A stretch of 64,000 nucleotides of DNA from Larimichthys crocea. Taxonomy: Eukaryota > Chordata > Actinopteri > Sciaenidae. Positions 35,101-47,695 of the stretch are shown here, piece by piece (the first letter of the stretch is position 1; each line of letters begins with the position of its first letter). The position numbers were made by a program, and so were the translations under genes. Location: positions 11,072,334 through 11,136,333 of the forward strand of contig NC_040032.1 of assembly GCF_000972845.2 (NCBI RefSeq). The letters run 5' to 3'. The notes below the pieces were generated by a model, which had not been told where the DNA came from, made no database searches, and saw nothing but the letters and a program-made list of their open reading frames with translations.

Positions 35101-37861
35101 AAGACGGTAGAGTATTTGCCAATTTGTTGAAAGCCATGTCATTTGAAAATGCTTCTAAAAAAAAAACTAAGTTGTTTTTCGTTGAACACCCGTTTCATTT
35201 ATCTAATGGCTTCTGAAAGGGTCCCCTGAGGTCAAGGTTTGTAGATTTTTCTCATCCCACGGGGGAGCAGAGTTACCAAAATATGGGATTTTTTGGTAAC
35301 TGTGCAAATTGATATTACCAAAGGTTACATAGCACATCTCTGCCTCCAGTGACACCACTGCTGTGAGTGAACGCAGCTTGCTTCCAGTGGCGCTGACAGA
35401 TGTTGCGAGCAGAAGTCAACAACAACTGCAACCACATATATCCATCTGACCTGTCCTTCAAAAAAAAAAAAAAAGTTAATAAAGCTGTGGACAGACGGGA
35501 ATTGAGGGCATGGGCTTACACAAGATAGCCTGTGTCAAATAATTCTTACTTGGAGGTATTTAGGTGGGGGTGGGGATGGAGGTTAGATGCACTTATGACT
35601 TCAGGCACACTGACATAATCCCCGTTTTTCTCCTTGAAGTGTTTAGGCAGCTCATAATCACACGCTGCCAATCAAATATCCATTTGTGAGCTGCTGCATT
35701 GTTAGGTTTCCATTCCCACTTATTAAATAAACTGCTGTAATCGATCAGATGATGGACGGGTCCTACAATGTCTCTTTAACCATTGGTGTACCACATAGCA
35801 CAGCTTCTAAATTTGGCCTTTCCTGACTTATTCATAGATTGAGAGCAGTTTCAGTAATAGGCGTACTACCATTGTATGTCACTGAGAAGCTTTCATTGTA
35901 TTCCCTTCCTGCTCTTATGGTCCTGTAGAGGTGCATGTTTCCCTGAATAGTAAAAGAAAGTGTCCACTAGCCAGAGAAGTGACATTGATTTGTGACATGG
36001 TTGCGTTCCCGCCTGTAGCAATTTATAAAACCGTTACCTGCACGGTTTTCCCCAGGACAATTTGCTCAGTGGAGGTGGTAATTGAAGTTCAGGGAGAATT
36101 TGGGCAAGAATGGTGGTTGTAGCCAAATCTCTCATGCATCAGTTATTTCTTACACCCTGCTTGACATGTTGCTCTGATTTATTACTTAGATCAGTTAATC
36201 AGTGCTAGAGTTCATTCAGACACATTCTGATGCTTCTCATCTTCTTATCAGCGTAGTGACAGGTGTGATGGTTTGGACATTAACAGGGATGTCCAGAGAA
36301 AAGAGTTTTTCAGGTTTTTCCAGGTATCTGCCGACACTACGTCTAATGACCTGAATGACACAGCCGCCCTGTGCTTAAGTTAGTGTAACCAGTCCAATTC
36401 AAGCAGTGTTGCATGTTTGACAATTCAATAACTGCATGAATACAAACAGCTTTCCTTTAGCTGTGTAACCTTCATCAAAATGATAACGTAATATCTCAAC
36501 AATAGCAAGCAATGACCACAACATGCAGCCCTTCCATAGATAAACACTCAGCCCACACACTTGTGTGCACGTAGTCCACTTGTGATTGTACAGTGGTGCT
36601 GCGGAGCGGAGTTTCTTCCCTCATAAATAATCTTCGGCTGAGTCTAGACACAAAGTACACAAACCGCAAATCAGCAAGTTTAATTTTGGACTGTTATGAA
36701 GTTATTCACTGAATAAACGTTACGACCAGTCGGACGTCGTCACCGTTTACCATTTTAGCCACGCCGGTCGTTGCACTGAGAAAGAGAAATAAAAAGATTT
36801 GCTACCATCAGAGCTTAAGCCAATCCTTGAAAGGACAAGCAGTCCTTTCATCACCGATGCAACTGACACCTGTGTGCCGAGAAAAAGATCTCTGTCTTTA
36901 GTTAAAGTGTAATTACAGTGGCCCAATGAAAGCCAGATGGAGTAACTGTGCATGAGGTGACTCTGGCGGCAGGCAACTATGTGGAAAAAGTCATTATAGT
37001 CACACTATTAAGCTGAAGCCTGCAGGGCATCAGAGCTGTACTGGTGTTCTCAGCGAGGCAGAGCGAATGAAGAAGTGCCATTAGAAAGACAGTAGGAGAC
37101 ACAAGTAAGGTTTATGTAACTTGTCTCCTTTAGACACCGCTGAGGGAAAATCCCTCCCAGGATCCCCTGACACTGCTAAAAATCATCCATCTACAGCGTG
37201 ATGTTTAATGCTCTCCAGGAGACATGTTTGATGGAGCTTTGAAACATCTTTTTTTTTTTCTTTCTTAATCCCACCCTCGACTTCTTAGTGACTTCCTACG
37301 TCTCCCAGAGTTCCACGTATCAACCTCAGGAGAAGGCAGAACACTTTTTGAGACTTGCACAGAGGTAGCAAGTAGACATGCTCGATCTCAAGTAGGATCT
37401 GTGAAATACGTTGTCATGGAGACTCAGACTGTCACGAGAGTTCAGTGGACTGTCGACCTGACATACTCACTTGAGCCAGTGCAGCTACACGTTCATGGGG
37501 CACACACACACCTACATCTATTAAAGTGCTGAAGTGGGAGGAAAGGTGCAGGGTGTCAGTAATGATTAAACAGTACAGTGCAATTCGGTGTCAAGGATTA
37601 GTGGGATTTGCCCCACCACCACACACAGAGAAGGCCAAAGGCATACAGATCAGGGAGCAGTCAAATTCAGATCTATTTTGGTGGCGTTCAAACATAACCA
37701 TCACTTTGAAAAGCTTAGCAAAACTTAATGTAGCAAAGCTTTCAGTCAGAGACCTTGTTAGACCGGTTTCCAATCTGCATGCTGAGCTAATGGACTCCTG
37801 GCTGTAGCTTCATGAGCAGATATGAGATATCTGGTATTGCTACTCTCATCTAACTCTCATC
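29125..37861. other. probable large first intron (left part), no exon recognised
   Basis: No splice-bounded Ig-like exon and no gene-like ORF seen. It holds the 21-bp minisatellite at 32665 and a possible TTAATCTAATTA-rich repeat near 33090-33180. Otherwise AT-rich, with patches that could be conserved regulatory elements. Confidence 0.5.
32622..32984 (+). repeat. degenerate 21-bp minisatellite (CTTTGTAGTcatTTTGcat type)
   Basis: About 15 imperfect copies of a unit close to ttgcatctctttgtagtcatt run from 32665 to 32984. Translation shows a seven-residue periodicity, confirming the 21-base period. Just before it, 32622-32647 (aacacaaagacacaaaatga onward) is one unit in reverse orientation. 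This minisatellite type is common in teleost genomes. The ORFs over it (32656-32850, 32760-33077) are artefacts. Confidence 0.85.
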
Positions 37862-38131
37862 ATGGTAAATGGACTGTACTTATGGCGCATTTCTAGTCCT
37901 CCAGCCACTCAAAGCGCATACACTGATGGCATTATCTGCTCATCAGGTTCTAGGAGCTAACCATTCATATGCACTCACACAACGATGGCGCAAGCCTTCG
38001 GGAGCAATTTGGGGTTCAGTATCTTGCCCAAGGACGCTTCGACATGGAGACTGGAGGAGCCGGGGATCGAACCGCAGAACATCTGATTAGTGGATGGACC
38101 GCTGTACCTCCTGAGCCACAAGCCGCAAGGA
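37862..38131 (-). mobile_element. tRNA-derived SINE, near full length
   Basis: Read on the minus strand, it starts with an A-box motif (tgtggctcaggagg, plus-strand positions 38107-38120) and a good B box (cggttcgatccccggc, about 38060-38075). Then follow gcgtccttgggcaagatactg and gaaccccaaattgctcc, and the element ends ccatttaccatg at 37862. The same order appears on the plus strand at 11783-11968. The B box is intact, so this copy is younger or better preserved. Widespread teleost SINE as I remember it. Confidence 0.8.
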
Positions 38132-40007
38132 TGTAAATAAAAAATGAACTGAATAAATAAGCAGGAAACCAGTAAATACAGCAATATTCAGTGATGGCCT
38201 CCAAGTTCAACACGATGCAAAGTAGTCCAGTCAAATACCAGAATGTAAATTACAATAGATTTATAAATATTGTTGAGGCTTGGCACAAAAGCCAACATGA
38301 AACACAGTGCATAGAAATTGTAATTTATTTATAAAAAGATTTGGGTAGAAATCCTTGTACCCCTCCTGCACATGGACTCCCATCTCCCCTTGGGAGAAAG
38401 TCTTGTAGAGGAACTGTTCTAGATTGTTCCTTCCATCATTTACTGTAATTGTTAAATTCAATTTCTTGGTTTGGGCATAAAATGACCAAATATCGTCCCC
38501 GCTCACGCTGCCTTCATCACCGTGTCCCACAAACTGAGGCGTCATTCTCTTTGTCCAAGATGACAGTCACCATGATGAATGAGTTCACTATTGATCCAAA
38601 TAAATGTAAAAGCATCATTCTGAGGCAGTCAGTCCAAGGTGAAATACTTCTTCAAGAGAGTCTAACCGTCTTTAGATGATCAGCTGGACACTCCACAGAT
38701 AGCAGCGGTCTCAGCCTCACCTGTACGTGATTTGAGATATGAATGAATCTGGAGCCTTTCATGAGGGACCGGGCTAAGCCAGGGTTTCCTGCAGTCTCAA
38801 TCCTTAAAGTCCTGAAAGTAGCCGCTCTATCGATCGTGTTACTTCACCAGCTTGTGCCTGTGATGCTCCAGAGGGCAGGACCTCCTGTCAGCTCATCGCA
38901 TCTCACCGCGAGCAATCTCATTAATAACATTCGTGGTCATTCTGAAGTGACTGAGAGAAGCTAAACTATAAGAATATCTCCTGGTGCAGTATGCCTCCCT
39001 CCTTTGTTGGTCTTCTTTCCCAGTGTCTTTTCATCAACATTATTACACCCCTACCTCCACCTCCTCTTCCTCCTTGCCCTCTTCTTTTCCTCTTCATCTT
39101 GTCATCTAACCCTCCTCCTCATCCTCTTCCTTCTTCCTCGCCTTCATCCCATCTCTCCTGAGAGCTGCGGCTCTAGCATCTCATCAGCATCAGAGTCTCA
39201 GGTCAGTCAGGGTCTTATGTGTGTGTGTGTGCTGCTGCTTTCTGCACATTATGTGTGTGTAAAGTCCCTTTACTCTTTGTGTTTGGTGGTTTCGAGTGTG
39301 TCTGTATGTGAACTCCTCAGCCTCAGACCTTTTTTGTGTTTATTCCTCCAAATAATTTCTCCCTCCATCTCTACCTCCATCTATTTCTCTTCCTTGCCTC
39401 CCTGGGTGGTGTATGTAATTATGAGCTCTTATCTATTTTTCTGTCACACACAACTACACTCCGGAGAGAGCTCACTTGATGTCATTATCTCCGATAATGG
39501 CTCAGAGGTGCAATCCCCCCCTTCAATCCTCCCTCCCCGCGTCCTCACCACGCTCCAACATATACAGTATAATTGCTATTTATTGAAAATATCTCCCACA
39601 TCACCGCCCTCGCCTGTGCTCTCCTTTGGCTAATGCACCCTCTCCCACAGACATGAGAGTGGATATGTATTAATATGCTGTTAATATGCTCCTTTCCCCC
39701 CCCCACTATGCGGGGGGGATCTCCGCCAACACTTTCATAATTGGATTTCTGTTTCTTCAGTTCCATTCCAAGTGACAACAGCCCTCAGAGAAAACATGTT
39801 TTCATCAGATTAAGTGCCAAAGTGCTTTTAACAAACTCTGTCACACAAATGGGCAGTAATTTGTGCAGTCTTTATTGACAACAAGCTCCAAATGAATCTA
39901 CAAAACAAGTTGTTTGTCCACGGACCTTTGACTGACACACAGATCAGTCTGATCCTTCCACAGATCACTGTTGGAAAATAAGTCTGCGTTATGATGTGAC
40001 ATTTCTA
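38132..40007. other. no gene recognised
   Basis: A 209-codon ORF at 39004-39633 is almost wholly low-complexity Leu/Ser/Phe sequence from CT-rich DNA and is not a gene. 39460-39700 has non-random AT-rich motifs (cattatctccgataatgg) that might be regulatory. Confidence 0.55.
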
Positions 40008-40009
40008 TA

Positions 40010-40270
40010 GTTAACGCCATGGATGTTATAAAAACATGGGTGTAGTCTCCATGACGTCACCCACAGGTTTCTGCAGAGCCATTTTGAAGCTCAGTGTGGA
40101 CGGCGTCGGCAGTCAGGCGCCATCTCGGCAGTGTTCGACTGGGTGGAGCTGAGGTGGGCTGGATGTGGAAACCATCCACCTGTCACTCAAAGTGGCCACA
40201 TCCTTGATTAACTTTAACCCTTAATGTAATTTAGGGAAATAGCTCAAGAGACTTTTGGAGCCAGCCTCTA
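40010..40270 (+). mobile_element. teleost interspersed repeat (unclassified, non-autonomous)
   Basis: Recognisable blocks in order: gacgtcacccacaggtttct, gccattttgaagctca, gcgccatctcggcagtgt, cacctgtcactcaaagtggc, and the end tttggagccagcctct. I recall this order from a repeat very common in fish. No coding capacity and no clear terminal repeats. Confidence 0.65.
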
Positions 40271-43200
40271 TTCAAGGAACTTAAAGATAGGGTATACGAT
40301 GTATTATTCAAATTTTAGAAGAAGAATTTTATGTTATATTTGTTGGAATACCAAAATCCAAGATCTGTGGCTGTCCCAGGCCAGTCATGATGACTTTGTC
40401 ACATGATTGTGTGGAAATATTGTTTGCAGCGGCTGGTTTTGACCCACTCGCCGGGAGGACAGCCTCCTTTTTTCAAAGAGGGCCGTTTCATTTGGGTTGT
40501 ATTTTCGTCCCAGCAGAGACACTTCCCCTCACTTGCAGTAAATCCCCCTCACATGGCATTGATGTCCGCCGCTCAGGTCCAGCTGTCCCCCCACATGCAA
40601 CCATTGTTAATTGTGAAAGTCACCAAGGATCTGTGGGCCCACAGAAAGGCTAGATCAGTTTCCTCCCAGTGAATGTCTGACGCAAGCTCTATTTTCTGAT
40701 TCTGTAGCCGGGAACAATGGCATATAAAGTAAAGTCAGGAAAGCACAAAGGAAATAGTAGCTTTGACAGAACGTCTGTGTGCCGTGTCGAATGCCAGCCT
40801 CCAAAATGTCACTGTTGCCTGTGAAACAACACATTACCCCTCCCTCGTTCATTTCTCTTCTCATGTATCTGTATGCAGCAGCAGGACTGTACCCGGGCTC
40901 TGACGTACAGTACAGCAGAGGCACAGAAAGCCCCATAATCTCTGCCAGCGCATGTGTTTGAAGAGGTGGACGTCTCTCAACTGTATGCTAAACAGGATCT
41001 ATTAGGATTAGGTCCGGGTTTTGAGGGAGTTTAGCTCATTGCTGACTCTGTTTCAGGATGTGGAAAGTCTCGCCACTTGAACCACAAAGTGACAGATCTC
41101 TCTAATGTCGCATGCAGAGCCAAACCTGGGCCCTCTCTTCCTCCTTCTTCCTCTTTTCCGACAGCCTTTCGCTCGTATCATCATCGATGTTTCGAGCGTT
41201 CATTAGTGACTGGTCATTATGTTCACTGATTTCCTGAGGCCAACCATCCGTGAGAGCCCATTAACCCCAGACATTAAGAGTAATTAGGCAAAGTGCTCAC
41301 ATTTTCCTGCAGATATTTTCACTCCGGATTGTTTATGTGGATGTACGCATGACGTCCTGAAGGCAATTGGCAATCTACAGGCAATTGACCTCTTGCTGCT
41401 CTATTTCTGTATTCCCAAGAAATCTGAATTCTCATATGCAGTGATTTAACTCGGTGGAAGAAAAGGATATATATGACGGGAGAGGCATAAAGCAGCAGCG
41501 CTAGGAGGGATCCTGTCAGACGGTGTGGACCACACTCACATGCACATATATATTCTTCGTACGTATGTGCACACAAAAGCTTTATTATCACTGCATCACA
41601 CTGTCATATGAAATGAAAATCCTCATTTATATGCAACATGTTATTTGTCCCTCTTGGAGACCCAGTCACTTCATTCTCCCATATACTCTTGTTGTACACC
41701 CCCATGCAACACTCCCACCAATTCCCTCAATGGGGACACTTTAATCATCACGGCAGATCCATGTATCCCCCACCCCCTCCATCCATGTGCTCACATACAC
41801 ACACTCATACTTTTTAACACACATCCTCTGGGAGGACAAAAAGGCAAGTCTCGTCGGATCCGTAATCGCTCTCGAGTTTCCTCCGCCCCCCCCCCTCTCC
41901 CAACGTGCCTCCTCTGCTATCATGATCATCAGCAAAATAACTTTACAGATTGTGTTTAATAAGTGTGTTGGAAAGCACACGGAAGCCACAGAGGAATATT
42001 AGTTTCTGTCTCATCTCCCCTCCTGACACTACCTGTCAGCGAGCAAGACATCACACAGCGCGGCACAGGAGGACGATCAGAACTCCCCTTAACCGCCGAA
42101 ACTTGTCGCTCATCTGTCTTTTACCTCCTCCCCGTGTTAAAAATAGACCCAAGCTGTCAAGTGACAACCAGAATTTTTTTTCGCTCTCTCTCTCTCTCTC
42201 TCCCCCTCTTTTACTCACTTTCTTCAGCTTTCCGTAATTCGCTGGCTGCAGCACTTTCCTCCGTCATTGCAAGCCACGTGACGGAGCCAATGCGCGGCTC
42301 GTCATTATGAACTGTTTTCCATTTTTCTGTCCAGGTCAGTCACTGTTAATACGGCCAGGCAGTGTGCTAAACAAGGTGAAAAATGACTTAATGTGAAGCA
42401 ACTGAAGCACAATTACAGGCAGCAGCACGGCAGCCACGTCTCTGATGCTGAACATCAGTAAAGTGTCAGCTTTAAACAAGGTGTAATATACGATCCATCA
42501 TCAAGGCAACATGAGGTGACTGAAATAGCCTCGTAGAAGTTAGTGCCGAGGTCCATTAGGGAAAGTTGCAGAGAGTGTGACATCGTTTTCCACCTACGTA
42601 ACTTTAAAAAAAACTATTGTGTTCTGCAGAAAGTTTTATAGCTTGTATTGCAAATTTCCAACGTATGAAAGCAAAAATTATACCGAATCTTGGTAAATGT
42701 GAGCTCACTACTACAGTATAGTTGCATCAGAAGTGTGGTATTTTGACTTTGCAAATATGTGTACATTACCACTCACTGTATGGTGCTTTATTTGACATGT
42801 TATTAATGATGCGCCATGTATTTGTCCATCCTGTCTGTCCTGCAGAAACTGCACCTGTCAGTACTTTCTATGTGTTTGCCCCATGCAGTGTGAAAAAAGG
42901 TGTAAATTCTGCATAAATGCACCTGCGGATGTACAGCTACAGCCTATTTTTGGTTGGTTTTGGTTTATTTAATATGAAGCAGTGTGTTATTTTAAGTTAT
43001 TTTGTGTGCCATTCATTTTTTTCCCCCTCTCTGGCCTGTTGTGTTGAGCAGCTCATCTAAACTTTCAGCTTAAGTGGTGACAGTACGTTTATCCTTTTAA
43101 ATGTCGAGCACTTAAATGGAGACGGTTAACATGTTTTCAGTTTTTCATTTTTGAGCAGCTGAGTTTAAATATCTTCCATCATCTCTGTTTATTCTGCAGC

Positions 43201-43679
43201 AGTACTAGTTTCAGACTCAAACATAGAAAACGTTCCTACATCTGTGAGTTGCTTATTCTAAACCTTGATATGCACTTTGACATATTCAGGCCAACCTACT
43301 GAAAAGTTCTATATATACACATTTTTGGATTTGATTTAATATTCAGTGCATTGTTTTTAATTTCAATTCCTGCAGCTTCAGTTTGTGTGGTTTTTCTTTC
43401 TTCGGAGTGGACTGACGTCAGACGTGGTGCATTCCTCAAAAATACAAAAGCCGAGAATCAAAAGCGAGGAAGGAACGTCCGCCTCTTTCATGAGGACAGA
43501 TGCTGATTAGACTGTTGTCCTTAATCAGACTTTTTTTTGTTTATGTTTCTCCATCAAAGTTCAGGACGGGAGTTACGCAATCAATTACCGCCACAAGCAT
43601 CATGCATAATGCGCGATAAGACGGGAGATGCATTTGCTCTGATCTGCTTATACTTGTGAAGACACCCGAGTGTACAGAT

Positions 43680-43683
<4 letters not shown>

Positions 43684-43711
<28 letters not shown>
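43684..43711. repeat. (AC)n microsatellite
   Basis: 28 bases of AC repeat, read directly. Confidence 0.97.
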
Positions 43712-45765
43712 CGAATCTTAAGCTTTGATTGTTATCGTTAATGGATGGGTCATTTATCTTCCCTTCAGTGTGTGATGAATGGTTTATGTAAATAGTTTGT
43801 GTCTGCGCGTATGGACGGATGCGTGCAGAGCCTTCTGAAATTAACCCTTTGTGAGTTTGGAGGATCTGTAACAGGATCCATCACTGAACTTTTAAGGAAG
43901 CGACTCTCTAGAGTCTAGACGTCTTAGAGCAGATAGACTCTTAACATTTTAATCAATGCTGCTCTGACTGCACCGGCTCCACGCAGACTCTCCCTCTCAG
44001 CTGCATCTCATGGGCGTAACCGCGATCTGAATATTTGAAGATTTTATCCTTATTTTATCATTTTAATTACAGGGTGGACCCACCATCTCTCTACTCGTGT
44101 GTTTACAGCAGGCGCTGGCCGTGACAGGCAGATTTGGTGAATTAAACGGTTAACGATATTCAGTAGCCGACTTCCTGAAATGGAGACACTGATATGGTGA
44201 CGGTATCTACAGCTGTACTTCACCGTCAGTGTAAAATTATAAATGATGGAAAACTAAAATCAGTGTCGGGTGAACTGACGGCAAACACGTGAAGAATTGT
44301 GTGTGTTCCTGTGTTCCACCTTCTCATTATCAGCTGATTAAATGAGAGCGGAGTGACACTAAGTGCACTGAGGTTGATTTGTCCCAGCCTAGTTTAACTT
44401 GGACTCAGTGGGGTGATGTCAGCCCAAGGTTATGCACACTGAGTTGGTGCGTGACACCTCCCCGTGCTTTCAATAAATCATAAACCCGCAGAGAAGAGAA
44501 AGATGTGGTGGTGTGATGCATGGAAATAAGACGAGGTTGAAACCTAGAACACGGCTGGACTGTGTATGGTCAGTGTGCTCCTGAAGACATGACTGAGGAC
44601 TTCATCTGCGATTCTTCCACTGCGTTGAGGAGCTGCACAGCTGCCACGTTTGGTCGATGGAGTTCTTCTCTTGCCCCCGTTGTTTCAGAGAATAGTGTAA
44701 TAATCTAATAAATAGCCAGAGTGTGCCGTCTGCAGAGGCCTGCGCCGCCGTCTCTCCCACAAGCATAAACTGAACTTAACGGCTTTTGGAGGACATAATT
44801 TAGGACTGTAATTTTGGTTTTACAGCAGATGGAGTTCAGGTGGCATGGAGATGATTTAGTCGGTGTCATGCGAGTATGAAATCTTTATGAAATGATCGTG
44901 ATGGTCAGAGGTGATCTTTAGCTCCCAGTCGATGACCTTTGACCCCTTCCCAGATGATGCTGTGAGCGGTTTTGGTCTGGTGTTCACACACAGCTGATGG
45001 TGTCGGTTTCTGGTCTCCTGTCGCTCAGACTCAGACAGCTCTTTAAGGTCGATTAACTTCCTTCCCTGACTTCAGAATTATTAAATGATCCTTCTTCTTC
45101 TTCCAAACTGTGATTCTTATTTTTATTTTTTTTATTTTGAGGAGACTTGACTCACTAAACTCATTGAACGTGTAAGCTCCAAAGTCTTAAAGCAGATTTT
45201 AGGGGGGAAAAAAACGAAGAAGTTGGAAATGTATTTTTCCTTATGTGCTCCAAAACTTCTTTTGGACCAACATCGAACTTCAAACTGCTTGAACAAAGAC
45301 AGATATGTTCCCTAAATGTCCAAAAAGCTGAGCTACACCAAATGTTTTGGCAAAAGCACCTCTGAAGGTGACCTCACGGTCCAGCTTTTTTTTTATCTGA
45401 GACGGAAGAAAGATGCGACAGAAGCATCTTGTGGGACGCTGAGACAGAGTGAGTGAGTAAAAAAGAAAAAAAGATAGCGGAGAAGAGAGAGAGAGGCTGA
45501 AAGAGAAGGAGGCAGACGACGCAAAGACGATAAAGAAGATGAGGAGAGTGGAGAGGTGGAGGGGAGGGCGAGGGGGAAGAAAGTGGAGGAGAGCGAGCAC
45601 AAATGAAGAGAGCGGCAGATAGAGCCAGATACTGAGCTGGAGATTTGGCTGTTTAATCGAGTCGGTGAGGATTAGAGAGGGATTATGCAGGAATTGCGAC
45701 GTAGCAGCAAATTAGCCCGGTAGCTTTAATCTGAGAGGCGGACAAAGCCAAAGGACTTGACCAGA

Positions 45766-45767
<2 letters not shown>

Positions 45768-45809
<42 letters not shown>
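45768..45809. repeat. (GT)n microsatellite
   Basis: 42 bases of uninterrupted GT repeat, read directly. Confidence 0.97.
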
Positions 45810-45813
<4 letters not shown>

Positions 45814-46125
45814 CGTAAGTAATGAGGTGACACAGTTTATGATGTCTGTTGAAACACAGAGCAGAGCACGGTCATCACAACATCATAGTTTACTGTTTAT
45901 ATATATGCAAAAGAGATTTCCAAAATAAATCTTCCCTCTTTAGACGTTTCGGCTCCAATCTGAGGAAATATTTTAATAACTGATTTATCGTTTAATTAAT
46001 ATTTCAAACAAAAATATCATTAAAAAAGTCTGACACTTTGATGTCAGGCATTTTTCACAGTTTTCTGACATTTTATAGACCTTTACCTGTTGATTACACC
46101 TTTAAATATGATGAAAAATACAAAC

Positions 46126-46207
46126 TAACACAAGCCCTGTGTACATATTGTTTTATTTTCTTTAATTAACACAAGCCCTGTGTACATATTGTTTTATTTT
46201 CTTTAAT
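46126..46207 (+). repeat. perfect 41-bp tandem duplication
   Basis: Unit 46126-46166 (taacacaagccctgtgtaca to ctttaat) is repeated exactly at 46167-46207. The unit length equals that of the unrelated duplication at 28238. Confidence 0.97.
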
Positions 46208-46492
46208 TTACAAGAGAATTGCGTATTTTGCAAGAGATTCGCTCTTAAAGAAAAGCTCTTTGGAGTCCACTGAGCCGTAAATGAAGTGGGACAGCAGGAA
46301 TAACCACCCAACAAAGACATGAAATGAAGTGAGTGGTTCCAGTCCTGTGAGCAGTCCAGCCCCGATGAAACCTGAGCAGGTAGGTCAGGCACCTACGAAG
46401 GCAGAAACAGTCCAGTGAATCCTCCACACGCACTGTAATCAGCACTGACATGCCACACACACACGCATGCGCACAGCTTTACACCCACAGTA

Positions 46493-46514
46493 ACACACAC
46501 ACACACACACACAC
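46493..46514. repeat. (AC)n microsatellite
   Basis: 22 bases of AC repeat, read directly. Confidence 0.95.
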
Positions 46515-46661
46515 TGCTGTTATAATGTAGCAGGTGTACTGGTGGTGGAAATTGTCTGCCACTCACCTCAGCCTAACTGACTCTACACCTCTGTAAATGA
46601 GGATAGATGTGGTGTGGAGGAGAGAAAAACATCTGAGTTATGACTTATTAATGCCTCAAAG

Positions 46662-46662
<1 letters not shown>

Positions 46663-46702
<40 letters not shown>
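46663..46702. repeat. (TG)n microsatellite
   Basis: 40 bases of uninterrupted TG repeat, 149 bases after the (AC)n run at 46493. Because the two runs are complementary in sense, they could pair as a stem. Confidence 0.97.
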
Positions 46703-46703
<1 letters not shown>

Positions 46704-46939
46704 ACAGACGGGGGGATGGGGATTACAGAAGACAGGATGAAGTTTCTTACATAAGAGCTCATTTCCAGCCTACAGTAGCACCTCAGTCTTTGCTTTAGTC
46801 CCATACAGTGGCTGGCCGCCTCTTGTCCGTTTGAATCCCTTCACTGGGACCACGTAGGGCATGTTCGCCGCCCGCCTCAGCTCTTGGTAGGACTCGCTAA
46901 CAGGCTGCAGACATCGTCTCATATTTGCACATGCCGTGC

Positions 46940-46966
46940 CACACACACACACAAACACACACACAC
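46940..46966. repeat. interrupted (AC)n microsatellite
   Basis: 27 bases of AC repeat with one AA interruption, read directly. Confidence 0.95.
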
Positions 46967-47106
46967 TTTACCACAGGGCTTGTGGGTAGTTGTTTTCTCA
47001 AGACCATGCCAGCACAACTTATTAGACACATGCTTGTGTTCTTATAACATGAAAAAAAAGTGGGAAAGCTACAAGAACAATCAGAGCAGCTCTTCGTTAG
47101 CTCCCT

Positions 47107-47695
47107 GTTGAGCCGCATTTTGTAATAACGATGCATTTTGTAATAAACGTCCAAAATGTAATAACTTTTTCATTTCATTTTGTAATAAAGCCGCATTTTG
47201 TAATAAACTGCCCCAACGCATTTTGTAGTAAATTTTGCCGCATTATGTAATAAGTTATTACATTTTGACAAGATTATTACCAAATGCAAAAAATCTGCAA
47301 TTTACATAATATTCTCTGTTAATGCAACCTTTGATAGTAATTGCTAAGTACTGCTACTAGGCTAATACAGTGATACTAATAATAGGCCTAGCTTTTACAA
47401 ATACTTTAAAGTAAAATAAAATACAATTAACAAACAAATAAACTATGCTTTAGAATTGTTATTACATAATGCACCATGTTATTACATTTCCTAGAAAATA
47501 AAAAAGTTGCAAGTGCATTTTGTAATAATCTTGTCAAAATGTAATAACTTATTACATAATGCGGCAAAATTTATTACAAAATGCTTTGGGGCAGTTTATT
47601 ACAAAATGCGGCTTTATTACAAAATGAAATGAAAAAGTTATTACATTTTGGACGTTTATTACAAAATGCACCGTTATTACAAAATGCGGCTCAAC
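47107..47695. mobile_element. MITE-like element with 182-bp terminal inverted repeats
   Basis: Arms 47107-47288 and 47514-47695 are both exactly 182 bases and are reverse complements with only four mismatches and no gaps. The ends are GTTGAGCCGCATTTTG. Each arm is built from about six copies of a short motif close to GCATTTTGTAATAA, spaced 15-40 bases apart, and contains the palindrome GTAATAAGTTATTAC. The 225-base centre is AT-rich with no ORF. The flank ctccct occurs right before the left arm (47101-47106) and again one base after the right arm (47697-47702), a possible imperfect target-site duplication. The superfamily is not identified. Confidence 0.9.

Larger units (their letters stand above)
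40271..47106. other. no gene recognised
   Basis: Microsatellites at 42184-42208 (CT), 43684-43711 (CA), 45768-45809 (GT), 46493-46514 (AC), 46663-46702 (TG) and 46940-46966 (AC), plus a perfect 41-bp tandem duplication (46126-46207). A purine-rich stretch at about 45390-45600 creates low-complexity minus-strand ORFs. No exon with convincing splice sites or domain was found. Confidence 0.55.

Noticed and set aside
39004..39633. 209-codon plus-strand ORF
   Set aside because: Low-complexity Leu/Ser/Phe translation of CT-rich DNA, with no conserved motif.
45280..45602. Ser/Leu-rich minus-strand ORFs
   Set aside because: Translation of a purine-rich tract; no splice or domain support.
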